A stretch of DNA of 6,608 nucleotides, from contig JAFSNU010000090.1 of the NCBI GenBank assembly GCA_017447325.1, positions 1 through 6,608 of the forward strand, in the 5' to 3' direction. Shown here piece by piece: positions 1 through 5,385 of the stretch; position 1 is the stretch's first letter; every line of letters starts with the position of its first letter. Below the pieces are notes generated by a model. It ran no database searches. It was not told the DNA's origin and saw only the letters and a list, made by a program, of their open reading frames with translations. The stretch is from Synergistaceae bacterium. GTDB lineage: Bacteria > Synergistota > Synergistia > Synergistales > Aminobacteriaceae. A program made the position numbers and the translations under genes.

Positions 1-140
1 ACATTGACGCGATTGACGGCTTTATCTCAGAGATTAGAAAGTACCGCATTCCCAAGTCTGAAGCAGCAAAGTTCGCTAAAGTTGAGGAGTGCGTCCGCAA
101 CGTTGACTGGAGCGGCCTTGAAGACGCCCTGCGGATGTAG
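1..140 (+). CDS. 3' end of an unrecognised protein (partial)
   Basis: The frame beginning at base 3 is open for 45 codons and ends in TAG at 138-140, just before a terminator hairpin. The visible tail contains the stretches FISEIRKYRIP and WSGLEDALRM. It is rich in charged residues and alanine and reads like amphipathic helices, with no membrane segment and no cysteine pair. The codons look like those of the neighbouring genes. I do not recognise the family. A C-terminal helical tail of a signalling protein would be compatible, but that is a guess. The gene converges on the radical SAM gene and shares its terminator. Confidence 0.7.
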   Translation, partial: IDAIDGFISEIRKYRIPKSEAAKFAKVEECVRNVDWSGLEDALRM

Positions 141-147
141 ATAAATA

Positions 148-184
148 AAATGCGGAGACTATAACAAGCTTTAGCTCCGCATTT
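148..184. terminator. Bidirectional intrinsic terminator between convergent genes
   Basis: AAATGCGGAG (148-157) and CTCCGCATTT (175-184) form a perfect 10-bp inverted repeat around a 17-base loop. On the plus strand the stem is followed by TACTATTAAATT. On the minus strand it runs into TTTATTTAT. The stem therefore has U-rich tracts on both sides and sits 7 bases after the partial plus-strand gene and 24 bases after the minus-strand radical SAM gene. It is well placed to end both transcripts. Confidence 0.85.
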
Positions 185-208
185 ACTATTAAATTCCGTG
201 AGCAGCTT

Positions 209-1066
209 TTAAAGCCACTCGCTTATATCTTGTTTAGATATTTCCCAATTGGTCGTATGCCGTCCTGCGATATTGCAAAAGCGGCAGACCGGCACGGGTT
301 TCGTCAGCCATTTAAAAATTTCACGCTTGCTTATATCTTTATAAATATCTATATAATCGCGTTCAGTTATCTCAACGTTTTTATTAAACTTTTTATTAAA
401 ATGATGAACGTGCGCGGCGAAATAACACGGATATAGACGGCCATGCTTTAAAGTTATACATATAGTCGGCACGTGGCAGAGTATAAAATTTTTCCGCATA
501 TCCTGCTTACCTGATAAATCTATTGGGAATACACCAAATTTATCTTTTAAATCATCAGTCTCCCAGAAGCAAGTCACGCCGAATTTATCCGCAAGCTCTT
601 TAATTTTATTTTCATCAAGCTTAATAGGATAATGCGAGATCTCTATATAAATTTTATAGTCATGGCACGTCCGCCAAAAATCTTCGCTCATTTGAGTTAA
701 CAAAATTCCATTAGTGACTATGTCAATTACTCCATCCGTGAAAATTTCCCGCGCAATTTTAAGCATCGTGTTAATCTCGGGATTTAATAATGGCTCGCCG
801 CCTAATAGTCTTATATTGTCGCACTCGTGATCAAAAATTTCAGCGGCTCTGTTCATGTCGCGCTTAAATTCATCAACGCTTAAAAATTCCGGCTCAGCTA
901 TGCAGGAGAAATGTCCGCAGCCCTTGCAGTTTAAATTACAGTGTTCGGCAAGGTGAATATCAAATTGGATTTTGCTCGGCGTTTTCTTTAACGGGAAGCC
1001 TAAATAAAATTTAGCAAAAATTTCCGCAGCTCTCAGCTTTTGTCCTAAATTTAATTTTGCTCGTAT
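209..1066 (-). CDS. Radical SAM protein with C-terminal SPASM-like cysteines; start disrupted or non-canonical
   Basis: The open frame downstream of an in-frame TAG (1067-1069) encodes 285 residues. CNLNCKGC (C43, C47, C50) is the CxxxCxxC motif that binds the [4Fe-4S] cluster and S-adenosylmethionine. GGEP (89-92) is the usual SAM-contact motif after the second strand. C197, C203, C214, C261 and C264 near the C-terminus could ligate a second Fe-S cluster, as in SPASM or twitch proteins. The substrate cannot be told.

The first ATG in the frame (856) would give 215 residues and lose all three cluster cysteines, so it cannot be the start of an active enzyme. No ATG, GTG or TTG lies between the TAG and C43. 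Coding-like sequence continues above the TAG (IKSKIWNAVMPH), led by a Shine-Dalgarno sequence and an AUU codon at 1103-1105. The gene is therefore either recoded, started at a non-canonical codon, or newly broken at its 5' end. The body shows no frameshift. It is transcribed alone, with its own promoter and terminator. Confidence 0.8.
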   Translation of the reverse strand: MRAKLNLGQKLRAAEIFAKFYLGFPLKKTPSKIQFDIHLAEHCNLNCKGCGHFSCIAEPEFLSVDEFKRDMNRAAEIFDHECDNIRLLGGEPLLNPEINTMLKIAREIFTDGVIDIVTNGILLTQMSEDFWRTCHDYKIYIEISHYPIKLDENKIKELADKFGVTCFWETDDLKDKFGVFPIDLSGKQDMRKNFILCHVPTICITLKHGRLYPCYFAAHVHHFNKKFNKNVEITERDYIDIYKDISKREIFKWLTKPVPVCRFCNIAGRHTTNWEISKQDISEWL

Positions 1067-1102
1067 CTAGTGCGGCATAACTGCATTCCAAATTTTACTT
1101 TT

Positions 1103-1118
1103 AATACTTTGCCTCTTT
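1103..1118 (-). promoter_or_regulatory. Shine-Dalgarno sequence facing an AUU codon, radical SAM gene
   Basis: AAAGAGG (1112-1118 on the minus strand) lies 6 bases before ATT (1103-1105). That ATT is in frame with the radical SAM body. After it come 11 sense codons (last four ATG-CCG-CAC region at 1070-1078) and then TAG at 1067-1069. The spacing is what a true start would have, which suggests either AUU initiation or a former ATG that has mutated. A second, weaker option is ATG at 1076-1078 with GGA 8 bases upstream, but it meets the TAG after only three codons. Confidence 0.45.
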
Positions 1119-1150
1119 AAATAAAGATTTTCGCCTTTAAGCCGTGTTCT

Positions 1151-1177
1151 ATTATATCATTTTTCACCGTTTGTCAA
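1151..1177 (-). promoter_or_regulatory. Sigma-70-type promoter for the radical SAM gene
   Basis: On the minus strand, TTGACA (1172-1177) and TATAAT (1151-1156) are both perfect consensus hexamers, separated by 15 bases, which is 2 shorter than ideal. Transcription would begin near 1144 and leave a leader of about 25 bases before the AAAGAGG Shine-Dalgarno sequence. The promoter lies between the fchA terminator hairpin and the radical SAM gene, so that gene need not depend on the fhs-fchA transcript. Confidence 0.75.
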
Positions 1178-1210
1178 CCTCGTTTTACATGAAATTTTAT
1201 TAGTAATTCA

Positions 1211-1237
1211 GGCGGAAATAATTTTAATATCTCCGCC
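1211..1237 (-). terminator. Probable terminator after fchA
   Basis: GGCGGA (1211-1216) and TCCGCC (1232-1237) form a 6-bp GC stem, with a few extra A-T pairs possible inside the 15-base loop. It begins 12 bases after the fchA stop. The tail on the minus strand (TGAATTACTAATAAAATTT) is AT-rich but lacks a solid run of U, so termination may be incomplete. Confidence 0.5.
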
Positions 1238-1249
1238 CGTATTATAACA

Positions 1250-1870
1250 TTATTTCCTAATCTCGCTTAATAATTCCCCGGCTTCGCGCTCGATATTACT
1301 CATCCATTCACGCTTAGCTAAAATATAACTCGCGTCTTCAAGCCCTAACTTCTCTATCGCCTGCAAATTAATTTTAACATTCTCAAGCGCAGTCAATAAG
1401 CCTGAATACGCATTAATAGCTCCGGCGGCTAAATCGCTTTGAGCGTTCACATTAGACTTATTTAATAAGCTCTTAGCTAAACGCATTATCTCAATGCAAT
1501 AATCAGCGACATTTTCCGGCGGAACTACAGCTCCCTTATACGCATTATTAATTTCCTGCTTGCGAGCTAATATCTCCTGCTCAGAATTTTTAGGCAGTTT
1601 AAACGCCGCCATTACAGCATTATACGCATTATTATCATCCTGCAGTGCGTCAAGAGCTTTATTAATTAAACTATTAGACTTTAATAACGCGTCCTGCACT
1701 AAACTTTCAAACTCAGCATATTTAGCCCGGCCTTTAGTTAAGTTGCACAGCATAGAGATTAACGCCGCGCCCATAGCACAGCTCACAGCCGCCGCGCTTC
1801 CTCCGCCCGGGGCAGGCATGTCAGAACCTAACTGCTCTAAAAATTCTTTAATGCTTAAATTTTCTATCAT
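1250..1870 (-). CDS. fchA: Methenyltetrahydrofolate cyclohydrolase / formiminotetrahydrofolate cyclodeaminase (FTCD_C family)
   Basis: This cytosolic folate enzyme interconverts 5,10-methenyl-THF and 10-formyl-THF; relatives remove ammonia from 5-formimino-THF. The 206 residues match the usual length of the stand-alone family. PAPGGGSAAA (19-28) is the family's glycine-rich signature. The DDNNAYNAVMAAFKLPK stretch (78-94) includes the acidic residue region expected at the active site. SNVNAQSDLAAGA (139-151) is another conserved block.

The start ATG (1868-1870) follows the fhs stop with no gap, reading TAAATG, and GGGA inside the end of fhs lies 9 bases upstream. Translation is therefore probably coupled to fhs. 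Pairing with fhs favours the cyclohydrolase direction of one-carbon flow. The sequence alone does not exclude formimino-THF cyclodeaminase activity in histidine or purine breakdown. No folD lies nearby. Confidence 0.93.
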   Translation of the reverse strand: MIENLSIKEFLEQLGSDMPAPGGGSAAAVSCAMGAALISMLCNLTKGRAKYAEFESLVQDALLKSNSLINKALDALQDDNNAYNAVMAAFKLPKNSEQEILARKQEINNAYKGAVVPPENVADYCIEIMRLAKSLLNKSNVNAQSDLAAGAINAYSGLLTALENVKINLQAIEKLGLEDASYILAKREWMSNIEREAGELLSEIRK

Positions 1871-3547
1871 TTAAAATAATCCCGTGATCTTTCCGTTCTC
1901 GTCAATGTCGATGCTCAACGCCGCAGGTTTTTTCGGCAAGCCTGGCATCGTCATTATCGCCCCCGTCACTGCGACCAAAAATCCCGCTCCGGCTGATAAT
2001 CTAACCTCACGCACTGTAATTCTAAAGTTAGCCGGACGGCCAATCTTGTCCGCGTCGTCCGACAGCGAGTACTGCGTCTTGGCCATGCATACTAATAAAT
2101 TATCTTTGCCTAAATCATGAATTAACTTCAAATCCTTTTCGGCCTGAGCTGTGAAGTCAACTCCGTCCGCGCCGTATATCTCGCGGGCGATCGCGTTCAT
2201 CTTCTCTTTAGGCGTTAAATTCTCGTCGTATATAAATTTAAAATTATTGGGCTGCTCGCAAGCCTTAACAACTTTCTCGGCAAGCTCGCGTCCGCCCTCG
2301 CCGCCGTGCGCCCACACGTCAGACAGTGCGAACTCCGCCCCTAACTCACGGCACTTGTCTTCAACAAGCTTTAACTCAGCCTCAGTGTCCAACGGGAATT
2401 TATTTATCGCAACGACAACCGGCAATCCAAACTTCTGGATGTTTTCAATATGCTTCTGTAAATTTGGGATTCCTGCTGCTAAAGCTGCTAAGTCTTCAGT
2501 CCCTAATTCTGATTTAGCTTTGCCGCCGTGCATCTTCAACGCCCTTACAGTTGCTACTACAACTACCGCGTCAGGCTTTAAATTCGCAAGTCTGCACTTT
2601 ATATTTAAAAACTTCTCAGCCCCTAAGTCAGCTCCGAAGCCGGCCTCGGTCACTAAATAATCTGCTAACTTCAATCCTAATTTAGTCGCTTGAATGCTGT
2701 TGCAGCCGTGAGCGATATTTGCAAACGGCCCGCCGTGAATGAATACAGGCGACCCTTCCAAAGTCTGAACTAAATTCGGCTTTATAGCATCTTTTAATAA
2801 CACTGCCATCGAGCCAGCCGCGCCTATGTCATCAGCCGTTATCGCTTTATTGTCATAAGTATAGGCTAAAATCATACGGCCAAGGCGTGCCTTCAAGTCC
2901 ATTAAGTCATTTGCAAGACACAAAATCGCCATGACTTCCGACGCCACCGTAATATCAAATCCGCTTTCCCGCGGCACTCCGTTTAACTTGCCGCCCAAGC
3001 CTATAATTATATTTCTTAAAGCGCGTTCATTTAAGTCTAACACGCGTTTAAAGACAATGCGCCTTGGATCAATATTTAACTCGTTACCCTGCTGGATATG
3101 ATTATCAAGCATAGCAGCACATAAATTATGCGCAGTTGTAATAGCGTGAAAGTCGCCCGTGAAGTGCAGATTAATATCTTCCATCGGTATTACCTGAGCA
3201 TAGCCGCCGCCCGCAGCTCCGCCCTTAATCCCGAAGCTCGGCCCTAACGACGGCTCTCGTAAAGCTGCCGCAGCTTTCTTCCCTATCTTATTAAGCCCGT
3301 CAGTCAGGCCTACGCTTGTAGTAGTCTTGCCCTCGCCGGCCGGTGTGGGCGTTATTGCCGTGACTAAAATTAATTTGCCGTTCTTATTATCCTTTACTTT
3401 ATTAAATAATTCCCGCGAGACTTTAGCTTTATACTTGCCGTATAATTCTAAATCGTCCGAATCAATTCCCAACTTCGCCGCAACGTCAGTTATTACTTCG
3501 GGCTTCGCCGCCTGCGCTATTTCTATATCGCTTAAATACTCTGCCAT
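1871..3547 (-). CDS. fhs: Formate-tetrahydrofolate ligase (10-formyl-THF synthetase)
   Basis: The enzyme catalyses formate + THF + ATP to 10-formyl-THF + ADP + Pi in the cytosol, the entry point of formate into one-carbon metabolism and the Wood-Ljungdahl methyl branch. Counting from ATG 3547, the protein has 558 residues, close to the normal length. Visible landmarks are DIEIAQAAKP near the N-terminus, the ATP-binding loop TPAGEGKTTT (about 68-77), GIKGGAAGGGYAQ (about 106-118), HGGPFANIAHG (about 271-281), VVATVRALKMHGG (about 330-342) and the C-terminal block TGAIMTMPGLPKKPAA. No key motif is missing.

A GTG at 3562 would add five residues (MSVIL). I prefer ATG 3547 because family members start shortly before DIEIAQ and because GAG lies 10 bases upstream of it, whereas GTG has no clear Shine-Dalgarno sequence. 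fhs is the first gene of a two-gene unit with fchA. Confidence 0.96.
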   Translation of the reverse strand: MAEYLSDIEIAQAAKPEVITDVAAKLGIDSDDLELYGKYKAKVSRELFNKVKDNKNGKLILVTAITPTPAGEGKTTTSVGLTDGLNKIGKKAAAALREPSLGPSFGIKGGAAGGGYAQVIPMEDINLHFTGDFHAITTAHNLCAAMLDNHIQQGNELNIDPRRIVFKRVLDLNERALRNIIIGLGGKLNGVPRESGFDITVASEVMAILCLANDLMDLKARLGRMILAYTYDNKAITADDIGAAGSMAVLLKDAIKPNLVQTLEGSPVFIHGGPFANIAHGCNSIQATKLGLKLADYLVTEAGFGADLGAEKFLNIKCRLANLKPDAVVVVATVRALKMHGGKAKSELGTEDLAALAAGIPNLQKHIENIQKFGLPVVVAINKFPLDTEAELKLVEDKCRELGAEFALSDVWAHGGEGGRELAEKVVKACEQPNNFKFIYDENLTPKEKMNAIAREIYGADGVDFTAQAEKDLKLIHDLGKDNLLVCMAKTQYSLSDDADKIGRPANFRITVREVRLSAGAGFLVAVTGAIMTMPGLPKKPAALSIDIDENGKITGLF

Positions 3548-3574
3548 TAATATCACGCTCACAATCTTTTAAAT

Positions 3575-3591
3575 TTTAAAATTAATTTAAA
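3575..3591 (-). repeat. AT-only 17-mer in the fhs leader, copy 1
   Basis: TTTAAATTAATTTTAAA reads on the minus strand just upstream of the fhs start. The identical 17-mer is found on the plus strand upstream of pgsA (5347-5363). Both lie in the 5' leader, at 27 bases (fhs ATG) and 22 bases (pgsA ATG) from the start codon. The sequence is low complexity, so chance is a serious alternative. Confidence 0.35.
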
Positions 3592-3605
3592 ATAATTTTA
3601 AGCAT

Positions 3606-3653
3606 AGTATATAATATTTTGTGATAAATATTAAATAAAGACAGATAGTTCAA
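3606..3653 (-). promoter_or_regulatory. Candidate fhs-fchA promoter region with an internal palindrome
   Basis: Two overlapping options are visible on the minus strand. One has TTGAAC (3648-3653), a 17-base spacer and TATTTA (3625-3630), each hexamer matching consensus at 4 of 6 positions. The other is TATACT (3606-3611), 5 of 6 matches, without a good -35. Between and across them is an inverted repeat, TAATATTT (3626-3633) and AAATATTA (3612-3619) around a 6-base centre. It is positioned like an operator but has a composition expected in AT-rich DNA. The remaining leader to the start is about 50-60 bases, too short for a known folate riboswitch. Confidence 0.4.
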
Positions 3654-3710
3654 GCGAGCGTGTGTGATAACTTTTCTCTCTGCCTTTCAGTCCTAAAATA
3701 TTAATAAATC

Positions 3711-4193
3711 TTATTCATGATCCTCCGGCAGCACTTTATTATCTGGATTCTTCAGCCAGTCAACCGCACTGCCTCGATAATTTTTAATCTTATTACGCTT
3801 AAATTTAAAATGCTTAACTAAATAACTTGCGACGTCGCTTGCGTGCTTGCCCGTGTTGCAATATAAAATTAATTCTTTATCGCGCGTTATTCCGGCCTGA
3901 GCTAAAATTTCTAAAGCTTTATCAACATCTTCTAAATTTATAAGCTTTATAACTTCAGACCTCGGGAAATTTACCGAGCCCTCGATATGTCCGCCGTGAA
4001 GCCCCGCCCTCGGAGCTTTGCCGTTAAACACTTCGACAGGCCGGACGTCCACCAGCACAACCCCGGGTTTGTCCTTATTAGCTTTAACATAAGCCTGATC
4101 AACATCATTCAAGTGATCAATATGATAATTCCAAGCCGATATAAATCCTGCAATAATAATTGCCGCCGATAAAATTACAAATAACTTCTTCAT
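3711..4193 (-). CDS. Membrane-anchored or exported rhodanese-like sulfurtransferase
   Basis: This is a 160-residue single-domain rhodanese. Such proteins move sulfane sulfur through a cysteine persulfide. The N-terminus (MKKLFV, then hydrophobic to about residue 21) is a signal peptide or membrane anchor. It has no lipobox cysteine, so the catalytic domain should lie outside the cytoplasm. VDVRP (48-52), HGGHIEGSVNFPR (67-79) and the active-site loop YCNTGKHAS (111-119, catalytic C112) are the standard landmarks. YRGSAVDWLKNPDNKV (139-154) matches the closing block.

The usual CRxG loop reads CNTGKH here, which may affect substrate choice. The start at 4193 is the only plausible one; GGGAG lies 12 bases upstream, somewhat far. 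The gene lies downstream of the TDT transporter gene on the same strand, 86 bases apart, with no terminator seen between them. The physiological sulfur donor is unknown. Confidence 0.88.
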   Translation of the reverse strand: MKKLFVILSAAIIIAGFISAWNYHIDHLNDVDQAYVKANKDKPGVVLVDVRPVEVFNGKAPRAGLHGGHIEGSVNFPRSEVIKLINLEDVDKALEILAQAGITRDKELILYCNTGKHASDVASYLVKHFKFKRNKIKNYRGSAVDWLKNPDNKVLPEDHE

Positions 4194-4219
4194 ATTTAAA
4201 ATACGCTCCCGAACTTAAA

Positions 4220-4255
4220 TTTATAATAATTTATATTATAAACTAAGCGAGTCAA
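4220..4255 (-). promoter_or_regulatory. Candidate promoter and 23-bp palindromic operator upstream of the rhodanese gene
   Basis: TTGACT (4250-4255 on the minus strand) matches -35 consensus at 5 of 6 positions. The AT-rich DNA downstream offers TATAAA with a 14-base spacer or TATTAT with a 21-base spacer; neither is ideal. Covering both is a palindrome at 4220-4242 with perfect 9-bp arms (TTTATAATA and TATTATAAA) and a 5-base centre. A repressor bound there would block the promoter. The TTATAAT half-site resembles Fur/PerR-type half-sites, but the spacing is wrong for a standard PerR box. Confidence 0.4.
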
Positions 4256-4279
4256 ACTTAACGGGCAGCCTTGCATTAA

Positions 4280-5182
4280 TTAATTATTGCTAAACAAAAA
4301 CTTCAAATATCCAATCAGCACAAATAAAACTACTACTGCGGCGATTACAGTCTGCAGCATGCAAAAATCCGCAAGCCATGTTATATATTTAAAATAATTT
4401 ACGCTCATCTTAACAGCTATTGCGCTTATCACCAACGGGAACGTGAAGGCTGAGAAGCTCGGCATGAATTTTCCAAAGCATGACTTTAAACAATACACCA
4501 TGCCTAAAATATAAAATAAAACGCTGCAAGCTAATAACACAAGCATTATATTAAAATCTTTAACTTCAAAGCTTGCCGCATAACCTGCTAACAATAAAGA
4601 CGCCGGAGCTGCGAATATTACATTAACGGGCTGAGCAGCTTCCGGAATTTCTTTAACTATACAAACTCTATAGCTTACTGCAATTAATAAAATAAAATAC
4701 GAGACAAATGCGAACCAGAACGCCGCCTGTCCAACGTCTAATCTTCCGGCAGCATCAGCTGACATGCTTGCGGCGGCTATTCCTACATAAACTATAAACC
4801 ATGACGGGAAGACTTTCTTAATATTAAAATTTTTTAAAAACTTTAACGAGAACCAAACTATTAATAACGCATGAGCTATTAAGCCTGCATACCAGATATA
4901 AATTGCTAAAGCTGCATTAAACGGCTTGACATAACCTGCTAATAACATCGTTGCCATTGCAAACGTCGGAAACACGCTCGCCGCGACAGGATTATCAAGC
5001 GGCTCTTTGAGCTTTACATTCAGCACAGCTAATTTCAATAAATAAATCACGTAAAGCACCAAGCCAATAGCTCCGCACGCAAGGCGCAGCTCGGGGCTTA
5101 TGCTCTGCAATAAATTTCCCAGCGCGAACAACGCTAATATTAATCCCGCTATGGGCATCGGATATTTCTTCAGAAATTCCAT
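4280..5182 (-). CDS. TDT family transporter (TehA / SLAC1-like, voltage-dependent anion channel superfamily)
   Basis: This 300-residue integral membrane protein is almost wholly hydrophobic, with about ten predicted helices (roughly 10-28, 34-55, 68-86, 90-112, 124-142, 152-172, 185-205, 211-230, 243-262 and 270-297). FPTFAMATMLLAGY in the third helix and PSFSAFTFPLVISAIAVK in the ninth resemble conserved TDT stretches with channel-lining Phe and Pro. The family includes tellurite-resistance proteins, C4-dicarboxylate carriers, sulfite exporters and plant anion channels, so the substrate here is open.

The start is well supported: AAAGGAG (5192-5198) lies 9 bases before the ATG. The gene is divergent from pgsA and is followed by the rhodanese gene on the same strand. 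Confidence 0.85.
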   Translation of the reverse strand: MEFLKKYPMPIAGLILALFALGNLLQSISPELRLACGAIGLVLYVIYLLKLAVLNVKLKEPLDNPVAASVFPTFAMATMLLAGYVKPFNAALAIYIWYAGLIAHALLIVWFSLKFLKNFNIKKVFPSWFIVYVGIAAASMSADAAGRLDVGQAAFWFAFVSYFILLIAVSYRVCIVKEIPEAAQPVNVIFAAPASLLLAGYAASFEVKDFNIMLVLLACSVLFYILGMVYCLKSCFGKFMPSFSAFTFPLVISAIAVKMSVNYFKYITWLADFCMLQTVIAAVVVLFVLIGYLKFLFSNN

Positions 5183-5264
5183 GTTAAAACTCTCCTTTAA
5201 TTATTTAAATATAAAATAAACGCGTGCGCAAAATTCTTTAATTTTATAAATTAAATAAGCTTAA

Positions 5265-5293
5265 ATTATAAATACAAAGCCTAATTCTTTACA
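5265..5293 (-). promoter_or_regulatory. Candidate promoter for the TDT transporter gene
   Basis: On the minus strand, TATAAT (5265-5270) is a perfect -10 hexamer. The element 17 bases upstream, TGTAAA (5288-5293), matches -35 consensus at only 3 of 6 positions. It would give a leader of about 75 bases before the start at 5182. In DNA this AT-rich a TATAAT can occur by chance. Confidence 0.35.
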
Positions 5294-5324
5294 TTGATTA
5301 TTATAAAATTTCTAAATCAAATTA

Positions 5325-5333
5325 TGCTATACT
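5325..5333 (+). promoter_or_regulatory. Extended -10 promoter for pgsA-mntP
   Basis: TGCTATACT contains the extended -10 TG dinucleotide (5325-5326), one base, then TATACT (5328-5333), which matches consensus at 5 of 6 positions. There is no good -35 at the right distance; TTGATT at 5294-5299 is too far. Extended -10 promoters can work without a -35. Transcription would start near 5340, giving a leader of about 45 bases. Confidence 0.6.
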
Positions 5334-5346
5334 GTTTTTAACTTAA

Positions 5347-5363
5347 TTTAAATTAATTTTAAA
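5347..5363 (+). repeat. AT-only 17-mer in the pgsA leader, copy 2
   Basis: TTTAAATTAATTTTAAA is identical to the element upstream of fhs (3575-3591 on the minus strand). It lies between the pgsA extended -10 and the Shine-Dalgarno sequence, so it would be transcribed as an unstructured AU leader. Chance similarity in AT-rich DNA is possible. Confidence 0.35.
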
Positions 5364-5372
5364 TTTTGGATT

Positions 5373-5378
5373 GAGGGG
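5373..5378 (+). promoter_or_regulatory. Ribosome binding site that fixes the pgsA start
   Basis: GAGGGG lies 7 bases before ATG 5386. An in-frame TTG at 5371 would extend the protein by five residues, but it overlaps this site and has no Shine-Dalgarno sequence of its own, so ATG 5386 is the better start. Confidence 0.8.
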
Positions 5379-5385
5379 TAAGAGC

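Noticed and set aside
230..436. Plus-strand open frame of 68 codons opposite the radical SAM gene
   Set aside because: It is antisense to the conserved C-terminal half of the radical SAM protein, has no Shine-Dalgarno sequence and no recognisable family.
2151..2660. Long plus-strand open frame (169 codons) opposite fhs
   Set aside because: It lies entirely antisense to the clearly conserved fhs gene, is rich in Ser, Pro and Ala as expected from a shadow frame, and has no recognisable motif. Other antisense frames over fchA, fhs, pgsA and mntP were dropped for the same reason.
3548..3562. GTG 3562 as the fhs start
   Set aside because: It adds five residues not expected in the family and has no Shine-Dalgarno sequence; ATG 3547 fits the family N-terminus better, though GTG cannot be excluded.
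3571..3600. Replication origin or DnaA-box cluster in the AT-rich spacer
   Set aside because: No TTATNCACA-type DnaA boxes or dnaA/dnaN-like neighbours are seen; the spacer is simply AT-rich like the others.
3548..3710. Folate (THF) riboswitch ahead of fhs
   Set aside because: The leader from the candidate promoter to the start is only about 50-60 bases of almost pure A/T and shows no set of paired GC stems of the size such a riboswitch needs.
4220..4242. Standard PerR box (TTATAAT-N-ATTATAA)
   Set aside because: The two half-sites are present but separated by 7 bases instead of 1, so it is not a standard box. It is kept only as an unassigned palindrome.
5371..5385. TTG 5371 as the pgsA start
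   Set aside because: It overlaps the GAGGGG ribosome binding site that serves ATG 5386.
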